NCBI GenBank assembly: GCA_964624145.1
Contig: CAZUXT010000016.1
Coordinates: 1-64,000 of the forward strand
Length of the DNA stretch: 64,000 bases
Reading direction: 5' to 3'
Origin: WJMT01 sp964624145
GTDB taxonomy: Bacteria > Acidobacteriota > Aminicenantia > Aminicenantales > Aminicenantaceae
A program made the position numbers and the translations under genes. The notes beneath the pieces are model-generated. The model had not been told where the DNA came from. It saw only the letters and a program-made list of their open reading frames with translations, and made no database searches. Each line of letters starts with the position of its first letter. Positions within the stretch are counted from its first letter, which is position 1. Below are positions 34,416 to 42,944 of this stretch, piece by piece.

Positions 34416-35504
34416 ATGAAAAATAGCAGTTTCCCTATAAAAAAGGATGCAGGCGTAAAAATGGCAAAATTCCTCGCAAGTATTTTCCCTAATCAGGAGA
34501 TCCCTCCGGAAACTGCCGAAGGCCTCCCCATCTGGATATTCTGGCTTATGCTCTGCGTCATTCTTCTTCTCCTCGCCTTTATTTTCTTAAGAGATAAAGA
34601 TCTGCGCAGAAAACTCAATTTGTTTTTTATGGGATTTAAAAAAAAGATCAAGAAAATCCGGCTCCAGCAGATGTTAAAAAGAGAACAGCAAAAAATCGAA
34701 CACAATCTGCTTGAACTTGGAAGAACAGCCTGGTCCCAAAATATAAAAGTCCCTTCCTCAGAATCACTATCAAAACAAATCCTCGGTCTTGAAGATCAAA
34801 TCGGAGAGCTCGGAGAAGAAAAAAAGGAATCCATATCCAAAATAGAGGCGCTCAATAAAGATCTCGAAAGATTCAAGAAAAAACAGGACGAGAACGAACA
34901 GGAACTCAAAAATAAAATTGAACCCAAACTTCAAAACATCCAGGACATCCGGATAAAAGAAAAGGAAATTGAATCTGAAATCACGCAAAAGCACTTTATC
35001 ATAGAAGAAACAGCCAAAAAAATCACACAGTCAAAAAAAGAACTGCTGGAACTGGAAAACAATGCTGAAATGAATAAAGAGGAAAAGAAATCCAAAACAA
35101 AAAACCTTGAAGACAATATAAAAGAATGGCAGGAGAAGAAAAACAGTACGGATGCTCAAATAAAAAAACTGGTTAATGAAAAGACAGACATGGAAAAAAA
35201 GACAAGACAGCTGTCAATGGAAGGTGACAATCTCAACCAGAAAATAAAAGACATCGAAGCTCAGGGAAAGCAGGAGACCAAAAAGTTTCAAAAAGAAATC
35301 CGGGAATGGGAAAAAGCCAGGGATAAAAAAGCGGAAAAAATAAAAAGTCTCGAGGAAGAGAAAAATCCCTTTTTCAAAAGCCTTGGAAGGCTGGCAAACG
35401 AAGATAGATTGAAAAACGAGATGATTTCCCTCTATTATTCAAAAATAGACAGAAGTGAAAAAAGAATAAAGAATTTAGAAAAGCAAATTGAAGAAGAGAC
35501 ATAA
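34416..35504 (+). CDS. single-pass membrane coiled-coil protein
   Basis: 362 residues. One transmembrane helix (IWIFWLMLCVILLLLAFIFL, about 45-64) is followed by a long, highly charged coiled coil from about 75 to the end, rich in Lys, Glu and Gln with few aromatics. Its role is unknown; the length and layout recall envelope or cell-division tethers. The start at 34416 has no ribosome site; ATG 34461 (residue 16, MAKFLAS) is a reasonable alternative. hypF starts 11 bases after the stop. Confidence 0.65.
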   Translation: MKNSSFPIKKDAGVKMAKFLASIFPNQEIPPETAEGLPIWIFWLMLCVILLLLAFIFLRDKDLRRKLNLFFMGFKKKIKKIRLQQMLKREQQKIEHNLLELGRTAWSQNIKVPSSESLSKQILGLEDQIGELGEEKKESISKIEALNKDLERFKKKQDENEQELKNKIEPKLQNIQDIRIKEKEIESEITQKHFIIEETAKKITQSKKELLELENNAEMNKEEKKSKTKNLEDNIKEWQEKKNSTDAQIKKLVNEKTDMEKKTRQLSMEGDNLNQKIKDIEAQGKQETKKFQKEIREWEKARDKKAEKIKSLEEEKNPFFKSLGRLANEDRLKNEMISLYYSKIDRSEKRIKNLEKQIEEET

Positions 35505-35515
35505 AAAGCAGTGAA

Positions 35516-37777
35516 ATGAAAAAATCCCGTGCTGCGGATGCGGTCGTCTTCGGCGTTGTTCAGGGAGTCGGCTTCAGGCCCTTTATCTACCGTCTTGCAA
35601 AAAGATTCGGATACAAAGGCTGGGTCAAAAACATAGGTTTCGGAGTCAAGATCCACCTGGAATCCCGGGAAGCCGATGATTTCAAACTGTTCTTCCAGGC
35701 TCTTAATAACGAAAAACCTCCTCTCTCTCAGATAGAATATATGGATAGAGAGCCTGCGGAATTTTCTGACTGCCAGCAGTTTGAAATTAAAAAAAGCAAA
35801 CACAGCCAGAGTTTTGTCTTTATCTCTCCGGACATATCTATCTGCGACAACTGCAGGAAAGAAATGCTGGATCCCAAGGATAGAAGGTACAGATATCCTT
35901 TTATTAACTGCACGGACTGCGGCCCCCGGTATACTATTGTCAAAGCCCTTCCTTATGATAGAGCCCAGACCACGATGTCGCATTTCAAAATGTGCAGCCA
36001 ATGCCAAAAGGAATACACAGATCCCTCTGACAGGCGCTACCATGCCCAGCCTGTCGCCTGTCCGGAATGCGGACCTGAAGTCGAACTGAAAAAAAGTTCA
36101 ACCGGAGAGAAAATAAGAGGCGGTATCCATCAAGCCTCTGTTTTTATTAAGCAAGGAAGCATTCTTGCGGTCAAAGGGCTGGGAGGTTTCCATCTGGTGT
36201 GCGACCCCTTTAATAAAAAAGCCTTGGACAGATTGAGAAACATAAAAAAACGAAAAACAAAGCCCTTTGCTCTCATGGCTTCAGGACTTCCTGTCATTGA
36301 AAAATATGGGTTTATAGATGCCTATGAGGAACAACAGCTCTGTTCAGCGCAAAGGCCTATTGTCCTGCTGCGTAAAAAAAAGGACATCCCCGGTATCGCT
36401 CCGTTTTTAAACGAAACCGGCTTTATGCTTCCGTACACTCCACTGCACTATCTGCTTCTCCAGGACCTGGACTTAATCGTTGCCACAAGTTCAAATCCAA
36501 AGGACTCCCCTATCATGAAAGACGAAAGGGAAGGGATCAAATCTCTTTGTGATTATGTTCTCACCCACAACCGCCCCATTCATATGAGATCCGATGACTC
36601 TGTTATGAAAGTGGTGGACGGGAAACCTCTGTTTCTAAGACGGGCCAGGGGGTATGTTCCCTACCCGCAAAAAGTCCCTGAATCCTTAGTTTCTCAAAAG
36701 CAAATTCTGGCTCTGGGCGGAGAGCTAAAAGATACCATATCCATCTATAAAAAAGGATATGTGATAACAAGCCAATTCCTCGGAGACCTGGATGAATACC
36801 AGAACTACACATATTTTGAGGAGACCATAAAGCATCTCTCCAAACTTTTCGAATTCAAACCGGATACTGTGGTTTCAGACCTTCATCCTGACTTTCACAC
36901 AACCAGATATGCCGAAAAAATGGGAATCCCTCATATCAAAGTCCAGCATCATTATGCCCATGCTCTGGCAGCTATGCTGGAACACCATCTTGACACAAGT
37001 AAAAAAGTGCTGGGAATCATACTGGACGGATTCGGATACGGAGGAGACAGCACGGCCTGGGGAGCCGAATTTCTTTTGGCTGATTATCACACATACACAC
37101 GAGCCGGACATTTTAAATATATGCCGCTTCCCGGAGGAGACCTGGCCGCCAAACAGCCCTGGCGTATGACTCTTGCCTATCTTATGGACACCTATCCATC
37201 AAGCTTACCGAAAGTCGAATCCATAGCCAGAATAGATCGCAAAAAGCTTAACCACATCCAGCAGATGATAACAAAAAACATATGCTGCCCTCAGGCATCG
37301 AGCTGCGGCCGTCTTTTTGACGCTGTATCCTATCTTATCGGTTTGGCACCGGAACAGGTCGAATTCGAAGCGGAAGCTCCCATGCGTCTGGAGTCAGCAG
37401 CAGATGATAAAACAGAAAGCTTCTATGATTTTAAAATAAGCGGAAACTCAATGCCTTATATTGTTTCCTTCTCGAGCGCCATCCGCTCCATTGTCAAAGA
37501 CCTGGCTCAAAATGTTCCGATACCCATCATTTCCGCACGGTTTCACAACACACTGGCTGAAGCGCTCATTCAAATGAGTGGAAAAATCCGTGAAAAGCAT
37601 GGAATCAACTCCATTGTTCTTGCCGGAGGCGTTTTTCTAAACAAATACCTTCTGAGCCGCACTATCCAAAAGCTCAGAAGCATGGATTTTGACGTCCTGC
37701 GCCCTGTTCATTATTCTCCAAACGATGAGCTGATATCATTAGGACAGATTGCTTTCGCCTTGGCAAAAAAGCCCTGA
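35516..37777 (+). CDS. hypF: carbamoyltransferase HypF, [NiFe] hydrogenase maturation
   Basis: 753 residues with the full domain order: acylphosphatase (GVVQGVGFRPF, about 12-22), a double zinc-finger region with CDNC, CTDC, CSQC and CPEC pairs, a YrdC-like domain (KGLGGFHLVCD), and a C-terminal Kae1-like carbamoyltransferase (HHYAHALAAMLEHH, then LDGFGYGGDSTAWGAEF). It activates carbamoyl phosphate to make the thiocarboxamide on HypE that yields the CN ligands of [NiFe] hydrogenases. No HypA-E or hydrogenase genes are within the window. The preceding coiled-coil gene ends 11 bases upstream, suggesting shared transcription only. Confidence 0.96.
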   Translation: MKKSRAADAVVFGVVQGVGFRPFIYRLAKRFGYKGWVKNIGFGVKIHLESREADDFKLFFQALNNEKPPLSQIEYMDREPAEFSDCQQFEIKKSKHSQSFVFISPDISICDNCRKEMLDPKDRRYRYPFINCTDCGPRYTIVKALPYDRAQTTMSHFKMCSQCQKEYTDPSDRRYHAQPVACPECGPEVELKKSSTGEKIRGGIHQASVFIKQGSILAVKGLGGFHLVCDPFNKKALDRLRNIKKRKTKPFALMASGLPVIEKYGFIDAYEEQQLCSAQRPIVLLRKKKDIPGIAPFLNETGFMLPYTPLHYLLLQDLDLIVATSSNPKDSPIMKDEREGIKSLCDYVLTHNRPIHMRSDDSVMKVVDGKPLFLRRARGYVPYPQKVPESLVSQKQILALGGELKDTISIYKKGYVITSQFLGDLDEYQNYTYFEETIKHLSKLFEFKPDTVVSDLHPDFHTTRYAEKMGIPHIKVQHHYAHALAAMLEHHLDTSKKVLGIILDGFGYGGDSTAWGAEFLLADYHTYTRAGHFKYMPLPGGDLAAKQPWRMTLAYLMDTYPSSLPKVESIARIDRKKLNHIQQMITKNICCPQASSCGRLFDAVSYLIGLAPEQVEFEAEAPMRLESAADDKTESFYDFKISGNSMPYIVSFSSAIRSIVKDLAQNVPIPIISARFHNTLAEALIQMSGKIREKHGINSIVLAGGVFLNKYLLSRTIQKLRSMDFDVLRPVHYSPNDELISLGQIAFALAKKP

Positions 37778-37804
37778 AATATTGACCGTTTTTTGTCACT
37801 TTGC

Positions 37805-37840
37805 TTTTTTCACAAAATCTGTGGAAAAATTGTGAAAAAA
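37805..37840. repeat. 11-bp inverted repeat after hypF
   Basis: TTTTTTCACAA (37805-37815) and TTGTGAAAAAA (37830-37840), spacer 14. It lies in the 268-bp gap between two convergent genes. The T run is on the outside of the left arm, so it is not a typical intrinsic terminator for hypF. The rest of the gap is AT-rich with no gene seen. Confidence 0.5.
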
Positions 37841-38045
37841 CGGCCCTTTTCGGAACGTATTCCTATGAATTACTGGGAGATATGACAAATTGCACAATAA
37901 CTTGTATACTATTTGTAACTTGCTGTTAACAATAGAGTTATATGTAATTGTTGAATAGTAAATAACTTACGAATTCCTTCCCCAAGAAAACAAAAAGAGC
38001 GTGCTTGACATGACATCACATTTTTCTTTAAAACTGATAATAATG

Positions 38046-38906
38046 TCACTTTTCAATTTTATCAATACGCAGCTTGATCCCCCCGATGAGAGACAGAATC
38101 ATATTGACAAAAACAGCCGTTAAAAATCCCACCAGACCCAAGAACAAAAGACCCAGCAAGCCGCCGAAAAGCCCGAATAAGAGACCTCCATGGATTTTAC
38201 CCTGAAGGGTGCTGAAAAATTCGGGAAGTGTTGCAATGAAATCGGAAAACAGGGATGTGGCTCCCACAACAGCACCTAGAGACAATCCCACAATAAGACC
38301 AAATATTCCGAATAAGAGAAAAAATGAAGAAGGATTGATAAAGCGGGCGATATAATTCGGTTCGTTTAAATCCATAACTGTTTCAATAGCGACTTCTTCC
38401 TTCTCGATCATTTCTTCATCCTGGTCTCTCTGCTCGTCCATCTCTTCAATCTCATCCCAGGATGTCTGGCTGAAATCGTCTGTTCTCTCTTCTTGCTCTG
38501 TTTTTTCTTTTTTTTCGTGCTTATCAGATGTTATTTCACACACCGGGCAGGTCTGGCCAGGTGATTCCAGAACAAAGCCGCATTCCGGACATCTCATCTG
38601 TTTGGAGTCCAGCCTTCCCCCGCAGTATTCACAAACTTCAGAATGAATATCATTTTCAAATCCGCAGAAAATGCATATGACCTTTCCCTGCTGAAGAGAA
38701 GGAGGGTCTGCCTCAATCCACTTATCTCCGTCAAAATAGTACCACCTGCCTGACCTGGCTCCAATAGTCCAGCATCTTCCGTCAGGAGCGTCGAGCCTTA
38801 ACTTTTTTAATCTATACCTGAACTCTCTTTCAGAGATCTTTTTCAGTTTGAATTTTTTTTTCAGTTCCTGGAATTGGCTCTCTATTTCTTCGAATTTTTC
38901 ACGCAT
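38046..38906 (-). CDS. zinc-ribbon membrane protein of unknown function
   Basis: About 286 residues from ATG 38906, which has AGGTGA upstream; the longer open frame to 39002 only reads into the adjacent repeat. The N-terminal third is a charged helix ending in a WTIGARSGRWYYFDGDKW motif (WW-like beta module), followed by two zinc ribbons (CIFCGFEN..CEYCGG and CPECG..CPVCE). A glutamate-rich linker leads to two hydrophobic membrane segments near the C-terminus, with glycine-rich FGLFGGLLGLLFLG. It is probably an inner-membrane protein with cytosolic zinc ribbons. No family name recalled with confidence. Confidence 0.65.
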   Translation of the reverse strand: MREKFEEIESQFQELKKKFKLKKISEREFRYRLKKLRLDAPDGRCWTIGARSGRWYYFDGDKWIEADPPSLQQGKVICIFCGFENDIHSEVCEYCGGRLDSKQMRCPECGFVLESPGQTCPVCEITSDKHEKKEKTEQEERTDDFSQTSWDEIEEMDEQRDQDEEMIEKEEVAIETVMDLNEPNYIARFINPSSFFLLFGIFGLIVGLSLGAVVGATSLFSDFIATLPEFFSTLQGKIHGGLLFGLFGGLLGLLFLGLVGFLTAVFVNMILSLIGGIKLRIDKIEK

Positions 38907-38979
38907 CGTTTCTTCACCTGAATGACTCAGGTTCATTATAAATAACCAACCAGACCCACACAAGAAAAAATTATGATAC

Positions 38980-39212
38980 GGGGACGTCCCATTAGGTACC
39001 ACCCTATAGAATCCCGCTTATGTACGCGGCTTACTACCAGAATGCGATCTTCCCTTGTCCTGCCTCGTTGGAACCCACTCATATAGGGACTTACGTCTGC
39101 AGGATTGCGGTGGTGTATTAAATGGAAATATTTCAGAGGGAGACAATCTAGAATATTTTTTTAATTCCCAACGGATTCAGTAATATAGGGTGGTACCTAA
39201 TGGAGCGTCCCC
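38980..39212. repeat. 232-bp MITE-like repeat, copy B
   Basis: The second copy of the element at 34157-34388, in the same orientation, with a few substitutions and one or two small indels near 39152-39168. It fills most of the 323-bp gap between the zinc-ribbon gene start and the M50 protease stop. Its left end is continuous with the spurious N-terminal extension of the zinc-ribbon frame. Confidence 0.88.
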
Positions 39213-39229
39213 AATAATTTTCGCTTTAC

Positions 39230-40201
39230 TTAAAGAAACTGATTGATGAACTGGATCAGGTTGTATCCCTTTACGGGAGCCGGAATAAAAGACAGCACGA
39301 ATATCACTAAAAGAACAACCGTCACTATTTTGCGTCCCGTGGACAAAGGCCGTTCTTCATCCATGACAGGTGGATGCTTGAATCCCAGAAACGATATGAG
39401 CAAAGCCCAGACAAACCATCCCATCCAGAAGAAAACACCCATTAAAATAAAAGCAGCAAGAATAAATTTGGCATACTTTCTCGCACGGGGCCCTATAAGG
39501 GTATAAAACACATGCCCTCCGTCAAGCTGTCCTATGGGGAAAAGATTGAGCGCTGTGACAAGAAGACCTACCCAGCCGGCAAAGGCAACAGGGTGGACCA
39601 CCACATCATATCCGGAAGCGGCTCCTTTAAACAGGAATCCGCCCACTAATTTAATAAGAAGCGGCTCTCCAAACAGCAGTGTTCCCTCCTTAGGTAATGA
39701 AGGCACTACCTTTGATAGGGAAAGCCCGTATATGACAGCCGGGACAGCAAGGACAAATCCTGCTAAAGGACCGGCCACTCCGATATCAAAAAGCTGATGT
39801 TTCTTTCTTATAGGAGATCTGATTTTAATAAACGCTCCCAATGTACCTATCAACGTAGGGGCAGGGATGAAGAAAGGAAGCGTGGCGTTTATTTTATAAT
39901 AACGACAGGCCAGGTAATGTCCCATCTCATGAGCCAGTAAAATCCCGATAAGAACAACCGCGTAAACAAAACTTAATCTTAAGATTTGAGGATCTTTGAG
40001 AATTTTAAAACTCAAAGGTATCTGTTCGGACTGGGAAAGGCTTTCTGCGTATTTATAGCTCAAGCTCCAGGTGATACCCACAAAAAAAGTCGATACCGCC
40101 GTTATGACAAAAAGGAGCACATTAAGCCATGTCCTGTCTTTAGAAAAAAAAGATATCTTTTTTCCGGAATAAATCCCTTCTCTTTCTGTTTCGCCGTCCA
40201 T
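39230..40201 (-). CDS. site-2 protease family (M50) membrane metalloprotease
   Basis: 323 residues and six or more predicted membrane helices. The zinc motif HEMGH is at 91-95 and the third ligand Asp227 lies in NLFPIGQLDGGH, the paired motifs of intramembrane site-2 proteases. It lacks a PDZ domain, so it is closer to EGY1/SREBP-type small forms than to RseP. It would cut membrane-spanning substrates such as anti-sigma factors, though none is adjacent. The ATG at 40201 has no strong ribosome site. A terminator hairpin just upstream separates it from the ferredoxin gene, implying its own promoter. Confidence 0.9.
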   Translation of the reverse strand: MDGETEREGIYSGKKISFFSKDRTWLNVLLFVITAVSTFFVGITWSLSYKYAESLSQSEQIPLSFKILKDPQILRLSFVYAVVLIGILLAHEMGHYLACRYYKINATLPFFIPAPTLIGTLGAFIKIRSPIRKKHQLFDIGVAGPLAGFVLAVPAVIYGLSLSKVVPSLPKEGTLLFGEPLLIKLVGGFLFKGAASGYDVVVHPVAFAGWVGLLVTALNLFPIGQLDGGHVFYTLIGPRARKYAKFILAAFILMGVFFWMGWFVWALLISFLGFKHPPVMDEERPLSTGRKIVTVVLLVIFVLSFIPAPVKGYNLIQFINQFL

Positions 40202-40242
40202 TTAAGTTTATGATGAGTCTGAAAGGAAAAATCTTATATAAA

Positions 40243-40270
40243 AATAGGAGTGACATGCATCACTCCTATT
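40243..40270 (-). terminator. intrinsic terminator after the ferredoxin gene
   Basis: A perfect 11-bp stem (AATAGGAGTGA 40243-40253, TCACTCCTATT 40260-40270) with a six-base loop. On the minus strand the stem is followed by TTTTTATATAA. It is placed 33 bases after the ferredoxin stop. Confidence 0.8.
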
Positions 40271-40302
40271 ATAATAGATTACGCTATAAATGAGCCGTAA
40301 GA

Positions 40303-40545
40303 CTATCCCAATTTTTTTGCTTTTTCCTCCAGTTCCTCCCTGGTTTCTTTATGATTTGGGTCAGGAACACAGCAGTCCACAGGGCAAACGGCTGCGCACT
40401 GTGATTCATCATAATGGGAAACACATTCTGTACACTTATCCGGATCGATAACGTACACTTCATCTCCTGCACTGATTGCTTCATTAGGGCACTCAGGTTC
40501 ACAGGCACCGCATACGATACATTCATCAGTAATCATATAAGCCAT
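40303..40545 (-). CDS. 2[4Fe-4S] ferredoxin
   Basis: 80 residues of the bacterial-type ferredoxin: CIVCGACEPECP in the first half and CTECVSHYDESQCAAVCP in the second, with an eight-residue insertion between the second and third cysteines of cluster II, as in Alvin/YfhL-type ferredoxins. It is a cytosolic low-potential electron carrier and could serve the VorB-type oxidoreductase. AGGAGG lies five bases before the ATG. An intrinsic terminator follows the gene and another precedes it, so it is monocistronic. Confidence 0.94.
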   Translation of the reverse strand: MAYMITDECIVCGACEPECPNEAISAGDEVYVIDPDKCTECVSHYDESQCAAVCPVDCCVPDPNHKETREELEEKAKKLG

Positions 40546-40624
40546 TCTTGCCTCCTAAGAAAAAATCAAGAAATCATTATAATACTTTTATATTTATTTT
40601 CAACCCGAATCGTCCTAAAAGATC

Positions 40625-40647
40625 GAGGAGCCCCTTTAGGGCTGCTC
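40625..40647 (-). terminator. intrinsic terminator overlapping the TPR gene stop
   Basis: GAGGAGCCC (40625-40633) pairs with GGGCTGCTC (40639-40647) over nine positions with one mismatch and a five-base loop that holds the TAA stop. On the minus strand GATCTTTTA follows. Confidence 0.5.
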
Positions 40648-41298
40648 TCCCCCTTCTAACTGTTCTATTTTCTGATAGGCTTCATATCCATAATAAGTCT
40701 GAGGGTAATCTTCGGAAAGGCTCTTATATAATTCAAGAGCTTTGTCTTTATCTCCCTTTTCCGCAATAATCTCTGCCTTTTTGAACAGCACCACATCAAG
40801 AGCAAAGTCAGCGGGTTTCTCATCCTCGATTTTTTGATAAATATCCAGCGCCCGGTCCAATTCCTTTTTCCTGTGATAGATGTCTGCCTTGAGCAGCTGG
40901 CTCTGGTAATAAATGATATCCTTTTTTAATCCAGTCATCTTTTCCAGGCTATTGAGAGCTTTATCCAATTCTCCCTTCTCAATGTCATATCGGGCCATAT
41001 ATATATATGCCATTCTGGTAAATTTTCCTTTGCCTGCCAGCTCTTTCAACTCTTCGATCCTGCCGGGATTTTCATCCAGGTCTTGATTGATTTCATTTAT
41101 CTGGGTCAACAACTGGCTCTGTTTCTGCAGATTCTGAGCTTTAAAATATCTGGATACAAGAAATATAAGAAAAATGATAACAAGCGCACCGACGGCAAAG
41201 GCGACTTCTCTGGCCCTCTTTTTGGCCAGATCATACACTTTATTGAGAAAATTGGACAATTCATTGGTCTTTAGCTTTCTTCTTTCCTTCCTCTTCAT
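40636..41298 (-). CDS. membrane-anchored TPR protein (YfgM-like)
   Basis: 220 residues. A basic N-terminus (KRKERRKLKTNELSNFLNKV) precedes one transmembrane helix (VAFAVGALVIIFLIFLVSRYF, about 36-56). TPR-like repeats follow (YMARYDIEKGELDKALNSLEK, IYHRKKELDRALDIYQKIE and EIIAEKGDKDKALELYKSL, the three visible repeats). The layout is that of YfgM-type inner-membrane proteins, which scaffold periplasmic chaperones. AAAGGAG is seven bases before the ATG. It ends with its own terminator. Confidence 0.75.
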   Translation of the reverse strand: MKRKERRKLKTNELSNFLNKVYDLAKKRAREVAFAVGALVIIFLIFLVSRYFKAQNLQKQSQLLTQINEINQDLDENPGRIEELKELAGKGKFTRMAYIYMARYDIEKGELDKALNSLEKMTGLKKDIIYYQSQLLKADIYHRKKELDRALDIYQKIEDEKPADFALDVVLFKKAEIIAEKGDKDKALELYKSLSEDYPQTYYGYEAYQKIEQLEGGEQP

Positions 41299-41366
41299 AA
41301 AAAAGCTCCTTTACGGCATACCATTTATCCTGATCTATTCATAAAAATGGCGATGAGCATTTTTTA

Positions 41367-42803
41367 TCATATATCACCGGAAATCTCAAGTTGATAAATA
41401 CCCATGGCTACGGCCATTTTATCAAACAGATCCGTATTGTCATAATAACCGACGAACTGTTCGTGACCTTTCCCTATGGAGAAAACCGGAACAGGGACAG
41501 CTGTATGCGCATCCGTTCCCCAGCTGATTCCTGCCTTCCGGCTCAAAATTCCAACGATTTTTTGAATGAAGATCCCCCTCTTTGGATCCTGGAAAGAGCG
41601 GTCCAGCTCTTCAACATCTCTTTCAATAAGCCTTTTAAGGCCAAAATTTTCTTGAATCAAAGGCATAAGGTCATCCAGCCTCCATTCTTCTTTATCTGTC
41701 CCTGATTTATATGGCTTAACATAGATATCATTAAATTTTTCAAGAGAAATGGTTTGTCCGTTTAGAACTTCCAGCGACTGGCTGTAACCGGAAAAGTCAG
41801 AACCCAATGACATGCCTCCTGTTTCATGGTCGGCAGTAACCACAATAAGGGTCTCATCAGGACGCTCATTGTAAAATTGAACCGCTCTTAGAACAGCTTT
41901 GTCAAACCCGATGACCTCCTCTAAAACAGTGGCTGTATCGTGGTCATGCGCGGCCCAATCGATCTTTCCGCCTTCCACCATCATGAAAAAACCTTTGTCA
42001 TTATCAAGAAGTTCAATGGATTTATCCACATAATCAACAAGAGAAAGACCACTTCCGTCAGTGTCAATCCGGTAGGGCATGGCATCATCTGAAGTCAGAT
42101 TTTCATTGATAGCAATGATTCTGTCCTCCTTGTTCTCTTTTCCGAGGGAAAGAAATTCCTTTTCTGATTGGACGACCCTGTATCCCTTTTGGCACGCCAG
42201 TTCAAGGATATCCGTTTGAATGCCTTTTCTTCCCATTGGATAATGGATGCCCCCTCCCCCGAAAAAATCGAATCCGCTCTCAACCATCTGCTGAGCGATC
42301 TCATAATAATTTTGTCTGTGAGACACGTGGGCATAAAAACAAGCCGGGGTGGCATGATTCAGGGGCACATTAGATATGATCCCTACTTTCATGCCCTTTT
42401 CCTTAGCCATCTCCGCAATTGTCTTGAATTCAACTCTGTTTGTCTTATCAATATTGATTCTTCCGTTAATTATTTTTTTACCGCTGGCCATAGCTGTACC
42501 GGATGCAGCAGAATCTGTAACATAAGAATTTGAGGAGAAAGTGGCCATCAATCCTGTTCCGGGAAACTGAGTGAAGCTCAATTTCTGTATTTTGATTTCT
42601 TTTCCGCTTAAAGCTCCCTGCATGATCTCAACAGCATGGATTTGAGACAGTCCCATGCCGTCTCCAATAAAAAGGAAAACATACTTTGGTGATTCGGCAC
42701 GGCTGCGCTTTTCTTCATGCGTGCAAGAAAATATTCCTAATAATAAAACAAACACAGATAAGATGACTGTGGTCTTCTTTATGATTCGGGCCTTTTTATT
42801 CAT
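41367..42803 (-). CDS. lipid-anchored alkaline phosphatase
   Basis: About 478 residues from ATG 42803 (GAGGAG eight bases upstream); a GTG at 42818 is in frame but has no site of its own. The hydrophobic leader ends with LGIFSC (Cys27), a plausible lipobox. Catalytic features are complete: metal Asp48 in FIGDGMG, phosphorylated Ser98 in VTDSAASG, EGGKIDWAAHDHD, TADHETGG, and the late GTDAHTAVPVPV. It hydrolyses phosphate monoesters in the periplasm. It is distant from the lipid synthase operon's alkaline-phosphatase-superfamily gene in sequence. Confidence 0.93.
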   Translation of the reverse strand: MNKKARIIKKTTVILSVFVLLLGIFSCTHEEKRSRAESPKYVFLFIGDGMGLSQIHAVEIMQGALSGKEIKIQKLSFTQFPGTGLMATFSSNSYVTDSAASGTAMASGKKIINGRINIDKTNRVEFKTIAEMAKEKGMKVGIISNVPLNHATPACFYAHVSHRQNYYEIAQQMVESGFDFFGGGGIHYPMGRKGIQTDILELACQKGYRVVQSEKEFLSLGKENKEDRIIAINENLTSDDAMPYRIDTDGSGLSLVDYVDKSIELLDNDKGFFMMVEGGKIDWAAHDHDTATVLEEVIGFDKAVLRAVQFYNERPDETLIVVTADHETGGMSLGSDFSGYSQSLEVLNGQTISLEKFNDIYVKPYKSGTDKEEWRLDDLMPLIQENFGLKRLIERDVEELDRSFQDPKRGIFIQKIVGILSRKAGISWGTDAHTAVPVPVFSIGKGHEQFVGYYDNTDLFDKMAVAMGIYQLEISGDI

Positions 42804-42944
42804 TTGCTTTCTCCTCACATGAAAATATTTCCTATTATAAACATATTTATTAACATGATAATAATATTATAATAATTTTTCACTAAGAAGGGAAAAAACA
42901 ATGAAAAACGAAAACCGCAGCCGGTCGGAAGGGATGCTTATTTT

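Noticed and set aside
38907..39002. N-terminal extension of the zinc-ribbon protein (MVPNGTSPYH start)
   Set aside because: The first codons are the reverse complement of the MITE end, and ATG 38906 has a ribosome site.
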